From contig LYSW01000015.1 of the NCBI GenBank assembly GCA_001657295.1, forward strand, positions 1-53,001: 53,001 nt of DNA. Direction: 5' to 3'. The notes below the pieces were generated by a model. That model did no database searches, had not been told where the DNA came from, and was given only the letters and a program-made list of their open reading frames with translations. Within the stretch, counting starts at the first letter, position 1. Each line of letters starts with the position of its first letter. The stretch comes from Oceanicaulis sp. BBD 1991-10 (GTDB taxonomy: Bacteria > Pseudomonadota > Alphaproteobacteria > Caulobacterales > Maricaulaceae). Shown here in pieces: positions 45,385-53,001 of the stretch. The translations under genes were made by a program, and so were the position numbers.

Positions 45385-46448
45385 GGGGCCGGCCTCACGT
45401 CGAACGCCCGGGCGCCGATCTCCGGCGCGAGCACCAGGCTGAAGCGGTCCGCCAACCTCGCCTTCATCGCCTTGCGCCAGCCGATGGGGTCGGCCTCGAG
45501 CCAGGCATGAATCTCCGCCCCGCACCGCAGCTCCAGGCGGGCGGCGCGGTTCGCGCGCCCTTCCCGCTCCAGCGCCCGCAGCGCCGCCAGCGCGCGCGTC
45601 TCCACCGTCTCCACGCCGAAGCTTTCCCAGCACCGCTCATGAAGCGCCCGGCCCAGGCGCTGACGGGCCAGTTCGACGATGGCGAAGCGCGACGGCGGCG
45701 CGATGTCGATCTTCGCCGGATCGCGCTTGAACGCGCCACGCACGGCCTGGTCCAGCGCGTTCTGGTCGGCGCGCTTTTTCAAGGGCAGGAAATCGATCGC
45801 CGCGACGCCGCCAATGCCGCGCAGGCGGATCTGCCGGGCCGCTTCGCGCGCGGCGGCTTTATTGAGATCCAGCGCCAGCTTCTGTCCGCCCGCCTGGCTT
45901 GGCCGTCCGGCGGAGTCGACGTCGATTGCGGTTAATGCCGTCACCGGTTCAATGATCAGGCGGCCGCCGCCTGGTATCGGCGCCACAGGCTCCAGCGCGG
46001 CGGCGAATTCGCCGTCCAGGTCGAATTCGGCGTCCTGCGGCGTGCGCACCGGCGCCTCGAACATCATGGACAGGCGCTCGGCGATGGGCGGGGCGGGCAC
46101 GACGATCTGCGGCGCCTCGCCTTCCTCGATCTCGAACAGGGTCAAGGTCGGGCCTTTGTCCTGAAACTCTTCGCGCGCGATCTGAACCCCGATCGCAGCG
46201 CCCTGGTGCAGGCCGTCGGGACGGCCGGCTTTGCCGAAGGGCAGGAAGGCGTCCGGCCCGCGTCCGATGTCGCAGAATGCGCCGTTGAGGCCCTTATCGA
46301 TGCTGATGACGCGGGCGCGATAGACTTCGCCGCGAACGGCGCGTCGGTCTTTCTCGCTCCAGCGCTCCAGATGCAGCTCGACGGCCCGGTCCCCGTCCAC
46401 CACCGCGGCGCGGGTCTCCCCGACATTATGCTCAGCGACAATTCTCAA
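45381..46448 (-). CDS. Ribonuclease E/G family protein (short form)
   Basis: 355 residues, starting with TTG at 46448 inside the overlap TTGA with the maf stop. An S1-like segment ([20 protein letters not shown]) precedes the DNase I-like core, where TAIDVDSAG and [11 protein letters not shown] hold the two metal-binding aspartates. It is shorter than E. coli RNase G and lacks the zinc-link CPxC. It is the alphaproteobacterial short version found between maf and yacG. It should process or degrade RNA. Confidence 0.9.
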   Translation of the reverse strand: MRIVAEHNVGETRAAVVDGDRAVELHLERWSEKDRRAVRGEVYRARVISIDKGLNGAFCDIGRGPDAFLPFGKAGRPDGLHQGAAIGVQIAREEFQDKGPTLTLFEIEEGEAPQIVVPAPPIAERLSMMFEAPVRTPQDAEFDLDGEFAAALEPVAPIPGGGRLIIEPVTALTAIDVDSAGRPSQAGGQKLALDLNKAAAREAARQIRLRGIGGVAAIDFLPLKKRADQNALDQAVRGAFKRDPAKIDIAPPSRFAIVELARQRLGRALHERCWESFGVETVETRALAALRALEREGRANRAARLELRCGAEIHAWLEADPIGWRKAMKARLADRFSLVLAPEIGARAFDVRPAP

Positions 46449-47033
46449 AACTTGTATCCCAGGCCGGTCAGCATCTGCCGGCTTTCATAGACCGGCAGAC
46501 CGACCACGCCGGTATAAGAGCCGGTCATCTTGATCACATAGGCGCCGGCGCGGCCTTGCACGCCATAACCGCCGTCCTTGCCCGCCCCGCCATTCCCCGC
46601 TTTCAAGATAGCTGGCGATCTCTTCCTCGCTTAACCGTTTAAACGTGATGCGGGTCTCCACCACCTTCGAGGCCTCCCGGCCGTCCGGGGCGCGCACGGC
46701 GACGCCGGTGAAGACCCGGTGATTGCGCCCGCTGAGCAAACGCAAACACGCTTCCGCCTCCTCGCGCGTTTCGGTTTTCGGAAGAATCCTGCGGCCCGCG
46801 CCGACCACCGTGTCGCTGGCCAGCACATAGGCGCCGTCATGGCGCGCGGCGGCGAGCTTGTCCTGCGCCAGACGCAAAGCGAGCGCCCGCGGCGTTTCAC
46901 CGGGACGCTCCGTCTCGTCGATATCGGCGGGGGCGATGACATCCGGCGCCGCCCCGATCTGGGCCAATAGATCGCGCCGGCGCGGCGATGCGCTGGCCAG
47001 AACCAGGCGCGCGCGTCCAGGCGTGCCGGACAC
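46445..47033 (-). pseudogene. maf: Maf family nucleotide pyrophosphatase, broken by a frameshift
   Basis: Starts with GTG at 47033. The N-terminal 155 residues are a normal Maf (LVLASASPRRRDLLAQIG, LASDTVVGAGRRILPK). After GEWRG the frame is lost because GGGC is duplicated (plus-strand GCCC repeated at about 46580-46587). Removing four bases restores [18 protein letters not shown], a normal Maf end, and the stop TGA at 46445-46447, which overlaps the TTG start of the RNase E/G gene. As it stands, the encoded protein is 182 residues with a foreign tail. Maf proteins hydrolyse non-canonical dNTPs. Either a real lesion or a sequencing error is possible. Confidence 0.9.
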
Positions 47034-47037
47034 AGGC

Positions 47038-47256
47038 CTATTTGAAGCGATAGGTGATGCGCCCTTTGGTCAGATCATAGGGCGTCATCTCGACCAGCAC
47101 CTTGTCGCCCGCCAGCACCCGGATGCGGTTCTTGCGCATCTTGCCGGCGGTGTGGGCGATGATCTCGTGATCATTTTCCAGTTTGACCTTGAAGGTCGCG
47201 TTCGGCAGGAGTTCGACGACTTCGCCTGGAAACTCCAGCAATTCCTCTTTCGCCAT
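47038..47256 (-). CDS. infA: Translation initiation factor IF-1
   Basis: 72 residues from the ATG at 47256, which has AGGAG upstream; the longer frame is not homologous. It begins [20 protein letters not shown] and contains the OB-fold core [20 protein letters not shown], with end [12 protein letters not shown]-1 binds the A site of the 30S subunit during initiation. The gene precedes maf by five bases. Confidence 0.97.
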   Translation of the reverse strand: MAKEELLEFPGEVVELLPNATFKVKLENDHEIIAHTAGKMRKNRIRVLAGDKVLVEMTPYDLTKGRITYRFK

Positions 47257-47360
47257 ACGGCTCCTCGTTTGTTCCTTCGCGCGTTCGCGCGGCAGGCGCG
47301 CTATATAGGCGCTCGGCGCCCCGTCCGTCGAGCGTCTAGCCGCCTCCGACTGCGCTTTGT

Positions 47361-47780
47361 CTAGGCAGATTCGGTCAAAAAGGCCTTGATGCGGGTCTCG
47401 ATCGCATCGCGGACCTCCCGATACGCCGCCAGCCGCATCTCTCGGCTGCCCTGCTGCATCCACGGGTCGGGAAAGGACCAGAGATGGTAATCGGCGCCCC
47501 ATTGCGCCGCCGCGATGCTGGCGGCCGCATCCGCGCCTTCCGACAGGCAAATCACCTGCAGGGGCGCGATTTCCAGATCATCGAGCGATTGGCACTCGAA
47601 TTCGGTCAAGTCATGACCGAGCTCGCCCATCACCGAAATCATGAAACCGTCCGGCAAAGACGCCGGCGCGATCCCGCAAGAGGTCGCGCCGCCGCCCATG
47701 CGCTTATTCCAGAAGGCTTCAGCCATGGGAGAGCGAACCGCGTTTCTGGTGCACACGAAGACGGTGTCCGGCGCGTTCAC
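47361..47780 (-). CDS. Low-molecular-weight phosphotyrosine phosphatase family protein
   Basis: 139 residues, starting with GTG at 47780 that overlaps the upstream stop (GTGA). The CX5R loop is Cys10-TRNAVR-Ser, and the late acid loop is WSFPDPW. Members are either protein tyrosine phosphatases or arsenate reductases of the thioredoxin type. The arsenate-type extra cysteines are not evident, so a phosphatase is favoured. It is a regular member of this conserved alphaproteobacterial cluster. Confidence 0.87.
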   Translation of the reverse strand: MNAPDTVFVCTRNAVRSPMAEAFWNKRMGGGATSCGIAPASLPDGFMISVMGELGHDLTEFECQSLDDLEIAPLQVICLSEGADAAASIAAAQWGADYHLWSFPDPWMQQGSREMRLAAYREVRDAIETRIKAFLTESA

Positions 47781-48250
47781 ATCTTTCTCCGGTGCAGGGC
47801 GCAGATCAAAGTGAACAGACGGCGCGAAGTGGCGAAATCCACCTCGATCTTGCCCGCGAGGCGCTCCCTGAGAATCGTCGAGCCTTCATTGTGAACGCCG
47901 CGCCGGCCCATATCGATGGCTTCGATCTGCGCCAGCGTGGAGTCCCGCACCGCCTCGTAATAGCTGTCGCACATCATCAGATAGTCTTTCAGGATGCGCC
48001 GAAGCGGGCCCAGCGAGAAGACGAAGATGTGCACCGGCGCGCCGTCCTGACGCGTGACGTCAAAGACCAGGCGCTGATCCTCAATCGCCAGGCGCAACGC
48101 GTAGGGACCGGTCTCCGAGCCGTTGGGCGCGAAAACATTGCCGTCCAGAAGGTCCGCGATCGCAACGCGGCGCTCATGCTCTACATTGGCGTCCGCCTTG
48201 CCGATGGAGTCCTGATCGAGCTCCACCGCGACGAGGTGATGATCGCTCAT
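47777..48250 (-). CDS. UPF0262 family protein
   Basis: 157 residues from the ATG at 48250, in an ATGA overlap with the DUF2948 gene upstream. It contains AIADLLDGNVFAP and DYLMMCDSYYEAVRDSTLAQIEAIDMGRRGVHNEG, both diagnostic of this alphaproteobacteria-only family of unknown function. It is always near murA and infA, which suggests a cell-growth role, but none is proven. Confidence 0.93.
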   Translation of the reverse strand: MSDHHLVAVELDQDSIGKADANVEHERRVAIADLLDGNVFAPNGSETGPYALRLAIEDQRLVFDVTRQDGAPVHIFVFSLGPLRRILKDYLMMCDSYYEAVRDSTLAQIEAIDMGRRGVHNEGSTILRERLAGKIEVDFATSRRLFTLICALHRRKM

Positions 48251-48690
48251 GGGGCGTCGTCCTCGGGATGGTGCGGCCGCGCCGCCGCCCGCCACGGCTC
48301 AGACACGTCCGCCAGCACCAGGTCCAGGCACTCCACCTCCAGCCGCAGCGCGCCGCCGCCGGAAAAGGTGAATTCCAGCACGCCGCCGGGCGCCTCGGCC
48401 TCGTTAAAGGCGATGGACAAGAGATTCACCACCGCGTCGACCGAGTTCTGCTTCAGCCGTTGACCTTGCGCAGCCAGCACGCCGCCGGCCTGGAGCGCCG
48501 TGCGCACGCGTTCGCCGCGGCCCGCTTCGCCGGCTTCCCAGCGATAGCGATTAAGCGCGAGGGTGAAGCGCCGCGCCCTCGCCTCGTATTGAAAATCACC
48601 CAATTGCGCGACCGCATCCTGCAAGGCCGCCGAGACCGGAGCCAGGTCGTCCTTATCCTGCACAATGAGTTTGAGCGGCTTGAACGTCAT
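48247..48690 (-). CDS. DUF2948 family protein
   Basis: 147 residues. It begins MTFKPLKLIVQDKDDLAPVS and includes ALQDAVAQLGDFQYEARARRF and SIAFNEAEAPGGVLEFTFSGG, the DUF2948 pattern. Function is unknown. It lies 23 bases after murA and overlaps UPF0262, in one transcript. Confidence 0.92.
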   Translation of the reverse strand: MTFKPLKLIVQDKDDLAPVSAALQDAVAQLGDFQYEARARRFTLALNRYRWEAGEAGRGERVRTALQAGGVLAAQGQRLKQNSVDAVVNLLSIAFNEAEAPGGVLEFTFSGGGALRLEVECLDLVLADVSEPWRAAARPHHPEDDAP

Positions 48691-48713
48691 CGCCGGTTCG
48701 CAGTCCCTGAGGC

Positions 48714-49976
48714 TTATTCGCTTTCACGCACGACATCCGCGCCGCAAGCCGACAACTTGTCCTCCAAGCGTTCGAACCCGCGGTCGAGATGATAGATTCG
48801 GTTTACAACCGTATCACCTTCCGCAGCCAGACCCGCGATGACAAGGCTGACCGATGCGCGCAGGTCGGTGGCCATCACCGGCGCGCCTTTGAGCGCGCTG
48901 GGTCCGCGCACCACCGCCTCGTTTCCGCGCACCTGAATGTCCGCGCCGAGGCGCCCCAGCTCCGGCACATGCATGAAGCGGTTTTCAAAGATGGTTTCTC
49001 GGATGATCGAGGCCCCGTCCGCGAGCGCCATCAAAGCCATGAATTGGGCCTGAAGATCGGTCGCGAAGCCCGGGAACGGCTCGGTCTGGATGTCCACCGG
49101 CTTGAGGGCGCCGGTGCGGCGCACCGTGACGCTGGCCTCATCTTCGACGATTTCAGCGCCGGCGCGTTGAAGCGCGCGCCACAGGGCGTGGTTATGCTCC
49201 GCGCGGGCATCTTTGAGCACGACGTCGCCGCCCGCCGCCGCGGCGGCGATGGCGTAGGTGCCCGTCTCGATCCGATCCGGCACCACCGCCCAGTCCGCGC
49301 CCTTGAGCCGATCCACGCCCTGGATGCGGATCTCCGCGTCTCCGGCGCCTTCAACCGTCGCGCCCATGGCGGTCAGGCAATCGGCCAGATCGATGATCTC
49401 CGGCTCGCGCGCGCAGTTTTCCAGCACGGTTTCGCCTTTCGCCAGCACCGCGGCGAGCATGGCGTGCTCCGTGGCGCCGACCGAGACCATCGGGAAGACC
49501 ACGCGCGCGCCGCGCAGGCCGCCCGCCGGCGCCTTGGCCAGCACATAGCCTTCCTCCAACACGATCTCCGCGCCCAGCGCCTCGAGCGCTTCCAGATGCA
49601 GATTGACCGGCCGCGCGCCGATGGCGCAGCCGCCCGGCAACGACACTTTGGCCCGGCCTTCGCGCGCGATCAGCGGACCGAGCACATTAAAACTGGCGCG
49701 CATTTTCCGCACGAGATCATAAGGCGCATAAGGATCGTCGATCTGCGCTGCATGCAGGCGCAGTTTGGAACCCGCCTGCTCTTCCACCTCGACGCCGAGA
49801 TGAGCCAATAGCTGACCGAGAAACCGGGTGTCCGCCAGACGGGGCATGCGCGAAAGGACCAGCTCGCCATCGGTCAAAAGACCCGCCGCCATCAGCTTCA
49901 ACGCGGAGTTTTTGGCGCCGGAGATTTCGATTTCGCCGTGAAGCGGTCTGCCGCCGCGGATGCGTATGCGATCCAT
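48714..49976 (-). CDS. murA: UDP-N-acetylglucosamine 1-carboxyvinyltransferase
   Basis: 420 residues from the ATG at 49976; the frame extends to 50045 without homology. It transfers enolpyruvate from PEP to UDP-GlcNAc, the first committed step of peptidoglycan synthesis. Lys22-Asn23 ([10 protein letters not shown]) and the active Cys117 in [19 protein letters not shown] are present, so the enzyme should be fosfomycin-sensitive in principle. It is the first gene of the leftward cluster down to yacG. Confidence 0.97.
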   Translation of the reverse strand: MDRIRIRGGRPLHGEIEISGAKNSALKLMAAGLLTDGELVLSRMPRLADTRFLGQLLAHLGVEVEEQAGSKLRLHAAQIDDPYAPYDLVRKMRASFNVLGPLIAREGRAKVSLPGGCAIGARPVNLHLEALEALGAEIVLEEGYVLAKAPAGGLRGARVVFPMVSVGATEHAMLAAVLAKGETVLENCAREPEIIDLADCLTAMGATVEGAGDAEIRIQGVDRLKGADWAVVPDRIETGTYAIAAAAAGGDVVLKDARAEHNHALWRALQRAGAEIVEDEASVTVRRTGALKPVDIQTEPFPGFATDLQAQFMALMALADGASIIRETIFENRFMHVPELGRLGADIQVRGNEAVVRGPSALKGAPVMATDLRASVSLVIAGLAAEGDTVVNRIYHLDRGFERLEDKLSACGADVVRESE

Positions 49977-50223
49977 CGTTTTCCTTGTCCTTCTTCGCGC
50001 CCGCCCAGCCGGTCCTCGCGTGCGGCGGTCCAAACCCGCCTTCACGGCGGCAGGGCGCGCCTGCGGCTTCAGGGTGTTCCGCCCCTCAACCTGGTCCTCG
50101 TCACTCCGGAATTGATCCGGTATTCGCGCTCATCCCGCGACCCTGCGAACAAGCCGAAGCGCGTGTCGCGCGCACCATGCCGCAGAGCGATGACGCGCGC
50201 ACGCGGCGATTTCAGGGCGAAGA

Positions 50224-50371
50224 TCAGGACGCACCGGGTTTTTTCTGTGCGGCTTTGCGGCGCTTGAGATTCGCGCGCAACGCATCAGCCCAGGCGCGCC
50301 TCCTTCTCGGAGGCCGCGCCGGCGCCGGGATCGCGCCGGTTTCCGCTTTTGTCTTTCGGGCTCATGCGCAT
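50224..50371 (-). pseudogene. Small basic protein next to murA, broken by one extra base
   Basis: Two frames join across a GGG run (plus strand CCC at 50289-50291). The first gives MRMSPKDKSG to KEARL and then a stop. With one G removed it continues ADALRANLKRRKAAQKKPGAS. The EARLADALRANLKRRKAQ pattern is that of a small protein of unknown function often found just upstream of murA in alphaproteobacteria. The restored product is 48 residues. The other parts of the 505-base gap between murA and tRNA-Thr (49977-50223, 50372-50481) show nothing else. Confidence 0.65.
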
Positions 50372-50481
50372 GAGCCAATGACGCGCTCTGCAAATGGCGT
50401 CAAGCCCGGTCTTGGCGCGCGCGCCGCGATGCGCTAAGACCCGCGCCTCAAGCCGCCGGGCCGGCCCGGATCCGCTTGCGC

Positions 50482-50556
50482 CGCTATAGCTCAGGGGTAG
50501 AGCGTTCCCTTGGTAAGGGAGAGGTCGAGTGTTCAATTCACTCTAGCGGCACCATT
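50482..50556 (+). tRNA. tRNA-Thr (anticodon GGT)
   Basis: 75 bases. The acceptor GCCGCTA pairs with TAGCGGC. The D-arm is AGCTCAGGGGTAGAGC, the anticodon loop TTGGTAA, and the T-loop GTTCAATTC. CCA is encoded. Its 3' end is overlapped by the antisense recombinase reading frame, so it is probably the integration site of the island on its right. Confidence 0.97.
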
Positions 50557-52099
50557 CCTTCTTCGCCCCCGCAGAAAGACCCTAACACCTTGAATGGTAA
50601 GGTGGTTTTTGGTGTTCTAAATCCGTTTTCACGGCAGTACTCCAATGGCCCCTCAAATGTCATTCTCAAGAGCGGACGGCGAAGCTGAAAAACCCCTGAA
50701 TTCCAGAGCTTAAGCGGATTTGTGAGCACTCTAAGGGAGTGTTCAAACAATTCACTTTTGAGGTCAGCGATATTAGGCCCGTTCAACGCCTTTTCCGTAG
50801 CAAGAAGCTTATGCCGCTCCAGAAGTTCAATACGTTTTTCATAGGCCGAAATGACTCTGGGAGAGCTGGCGTTGAGGACACAATCAACCAAACGCTCGAT
50901 TTCTTTTTCCAGCTTCGATTCGAGGCCTCGTCAGCGAATTGCTTCGATGCATGGCCGAGCTGAGATATGTATTGAGACCAAGCCTCCTCGAACATCGCTT
51001 GAACAAGCTTTGCGAGTTGCGGGCGTGGCTGAAGCGCAGAAAGCAGCTCAGCGAACCGCCCTTCGATCTTTGCGCGCGGGATCGTCTTTCCGTAAGCAGC
51101 GCAGCTCCGCTCACGGCAAAAGTAATAGGGGTATTTCTTGAACTTGCCCTTCGACCAACCCGCCGTCAGGGGCGTCTTGCAGCTTGAGCATGCGACTGCA
51201 CCTCTGAGAACAAAGTCCTCAGAAATGTCTTTGCGAGTTGGTGCGTAAACACCGGCATCAAGCTTGGCGATAATCTTCTCGTGGGTCTCGAAACTGATCA
51301 GACCTTCGTGTTGCCCCTTCCTCATGGAAATGCCGAGGTAGGGCGCAGAGATCATTCCGGCGTACATATGGTTTCTCAGCATCCAGATCACGCGCTGTTG
51401 CGAAATCTCGCCATGATGGTTCCTGGACATCGGTAGCTTTGGAAAACCCTCGAGGTAACGTTTCACTTCCACCTGAGAGGCAAAGCGGTTCTCGGCAAAC
51501 CCTTCCAAAGCCTCCTTGATGATGGGCGCGAACTCTGGGTTCGGGACGATTACCTTCCCGCCCTCTGGAGCATCCTTGTACATGTATCCGATGGGTGCGC
51601 GCGTGACAGCAAAGCCACGCTCTAAACGGGCGCGCCGACGCTCGCGGTTTTGACGTCGATTCTGTTCGCGCTCGAGTTCGGCTTGCGCCGCATACATGGT
51701 CTCAGAGAACTTGTTCTCAGGAGTGTCCTCCGTTTTGAAGTTCAGGAATTCGACACGCACCCCGCGCTCTGTGAGCAGCCGACGGAGCATAAGGTGGTTT
51801 TCCGTCTCACGGGCAAAGCGTTTGTGGTCGTCAAAAATCGCAACGTAGTTCTTGCCGGTTTTCCGGTTGGCATCGATGTGAGCGAGCATGGATCGGATAG
51901 CGGGCCGTTCAAGTAGCGATTGCCCCCCTGACATGCTTTCCAAGAAGACTTGCTCAACTTCATACCCGTTGACCTCCGCATGCTTGCGGCATCGGTGTTC
52001 CTGGCTCTCCAACCCACCGCCCCGGAGCTGGCTTCGATCCGAAACCCGGCAGCAAATGAGAGCCGTCCATTCCGCCGCTATACGATCAACATGATTCAT
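50538..52099 (-). pseudogene. Large serine recombinase (integrase), frameshifted
   Basis: Starts at 52099. The resolvase domain has the nucleophile Ser20 in ICCRVSDRSQ. The recombinase domain follows, then a zinc ribbon (ACSSCKTPLTAGW, CRERSCAAYGK). At 50915-50918 one base is missing. The first frame then ends at 50783, giving a 438-residue product. The next frame continues KLEKEIERLVDCVLNASSPR, a coiled coil, and reaches LPFKVLGSFCGG, a normal end. The true stop at 50538 lies antisense within tRNA-Thr. An A AAA AAG-like run in the same place also allows -1 slippage, but a deletion explains it better. It catalyses site-specific integration. Confidence 0.88.
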
Positions 52100-52427
52100 C
52101 AAATTCACGCTTGACCTGACAAGCATCTGGCTCGCGACAAGTCCCCTTTTCACTCAGTTTTTCAGCACCTTCCAATGATACCATATTGGCGATTGCAATA
52201 TGTCCCTCATCTGCGCTCTTCGCCGCCGTCTGTGGATAAAACTTCTCAAATTCCACTCGGAGTCCAAAGTCCAGTACGAGAACGATGATGTCCCAAATCG
52301 CTTTAAGGACAGCCTCCCGCTCATCGGCATGGAGGGCTGGATCGTCCAGCAGGTGCTCATAGACAGTTGGATCAAAGACAAGGGTTGGCGGCGCTTGCTC
52401 CGCCAATTGGGTATCGTCGGTGGACAT
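52086..52427 (-). CDS. Small unknown protein coupled to the recombinase
   Basis: 113 residues from the ATG at 52427, with AGGAG six bases upstream. It is acidic with a hydrophobic helix-like patch (AVLKAIWDIIVLVLDFGLRVE) and ends EFDESC. Its 3' end overlaps the recombinase start by 14 bases, so translation is coupled. I do not recognise the family. It may assist excision or integration. The 270-base gap upstream is AT-rich and probably holds two divergent promoters. Confidence 0.7.
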   Translation of the reverse strand: MSTDDTQLAEQAPPTLVFDPTVYEHLLDDPALHADEREAVLKAIWDIIVLVLDFGLRVEFEKFYPQTAAKSADEGHIAIANMVSLEGAEKLSEKGTCREPDACQVKREFDESC

Positions 52428-52697
52428 AGGGTGCTCCTGAGTTGGCCCAATCAACCGGTGACGCCAATCGCGCGCGTCGCGCACAGGCAGCCCTTTCGAT
52501 TGTGAGCCAAAGTTAGGCGCATGGAAGTGCCACGCGGGAGGAAAGCCCGGCGGCAGAAATCAATACGCAAATGTTGGGATGTAGCTTCTACCGCTACAAA
52601 GAAATCCCCAGCACGTCAACAAATAACTCTTTAAATACAATAGTATGGCCCATATCTTAAGCCGAAATTAACCACAATTATCTATACTAGAAGCGTT

Positions 52698-53001
52698 ATG
52701 GGTGGACCGAAGGATGAGCGGGGCCAGCGACAAGAGCTGGATGATTTGAACAATGAACGGGCAGGCAATGAGACTGGCCGCATTCGCCGCTTCCTCCACG
52801 ATCGCGATCCAGAGATTCTCGAAGCCAAGAAACGCGAAGACGAGCGCAAGCTTTCGGCATTGATGCGCTTGCTAGACGATCCTGTTTATCGAGCCGCCTT
52901 TGAAGGCGCATGGGCCGCGTATGAGCGTGCTCAATCCACTGTTGATGATGCCCTAAGTGAAGCGGTCGAAGCGGTGGAGCGTTTGACTGATTACACCGAT
53001 G
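52698..53001 (+). CDS. Island gene of unknown function, cut by the right edge
   Basis: An open frame of at least 101 codons from the ATG at 52698, preceded by AGAAG and an AT-rich TATACT minus-10-like element. It reads MGGPKDERGQRQELDDLNNE and then charged helices (EAKKREDERKLSALMRLLDD, EAVEAVERL). It is rich in Glu, Asp, Arg and Ala and probably a long coiled coil. No family is recognised. It is divergent from the recombinase unit and probably the first cargo gene of the island. Confidence 0.65.
   Translation, partial: MGGPKDERGQRQELDDLNNERAGNETGRIRRFLHDRDPEILEAKKREDERKLSALMRLLDDPVYRAAFEGAWAAYERAQSTVDDALSEAVEAVERLTDYTD

Noticed and set aside
1-53001. CRISPR array
   Set aside because: No series of regularly spaced direct repeats was seen anywhere in the window.

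Overview
The window is high-GC chromosomal DNA from an alphaproteobacterium. A marine or aquatic relative of the Maricaulales/Hyphomonadaceae/Caulobacterales is the best guess. The evidence is the murA, DUF2948, UPF0262, low-Mr phosphatase, infA, maf, RNase E/G, yacG gene order, which is an alphaproteobacterial arrangement, together with HspQ, DUF2200, Coq4, a TonB-dependent receptor and very GC-rich third codon positions. The genus cannot be fixed from the sequence alone.

Layout. 1-13 kb: a truncated serine hydrolase, a MerC-type membrane protein, guaA, a reductase, two head-to-head DUF4386 membrane proteins, an RsmB-type RNA methyltransferase, ada with a coupled PEP-mutase-like gene, guaB and an orphan hybrid histidine kinase. 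13-20 kb: a Coq4-like gene with a perfect 17-bp operator-like palindrome, a coupled ppx/gppA-rlmE pair, hspQ with a clear terminator, and a 1095-residue tricorn-like protease. 20-24 kb: a leftward tyrosine/homogentisate catabolism cluster (hmgA, an unknown 120-aa gene, a fumarylacetoacetase-family gene, an NTF2-like gene) behind a perfect 24-bp palindrome. 24-27 kb: a two-gene rightward unit made of an 801-aa lipoprotein and a trypsin-like protease; it is the least familiar part of the window. 27-35 kb: isoaspartyl peptidase, an unusual three-gene unit (two acetyltransferase-like proteins and an isochorismatase-fold protein lacking the catalytic Cys) beside a LysR regulator, a quinone oxidoreductase and a TetR regulator. 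35-39 kb: the dgcN-dgcA pair for D-glutamate use, divergent from an FMN-dependent 2-hydroxyacid dehydrogenase, followed by a structured non-coding stretch (possible 6S-like RNA) and a small SLATT-like membrane protein near tRNA-Phe. 40-45 kb: DUF2200, a TonB-dependent receptor and a chemotaxis receptor. 45-50 kb: the murA-to-yacG housekeeping cluster, read leftward. 50.5 kb to the end: tRNA-Thr(GGT) followed by an AT-richer mobile island with a serine recombinase, a small coupled gene and a gene that runs off the right edge.

Three genes between 46.5 and 51 kb are broken by small indels: maf (4-nt duplication), a small murA-adjacent gene (one extra G) and the recombinase (one missing base). 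Each downstream frame continues the expected protein. They are either real lesions or clustered sequencing errors, and telling these apart is the most useful check.

Functionally, most genes are core metabolism and RNA maintenance. Many are arranged as tightly coupled pairs with ATGA, GTGA or TTGA overlaps. The accessory content is limited to the lipoprotein/protease pair, the SLATT-like gene and the right-hand island.
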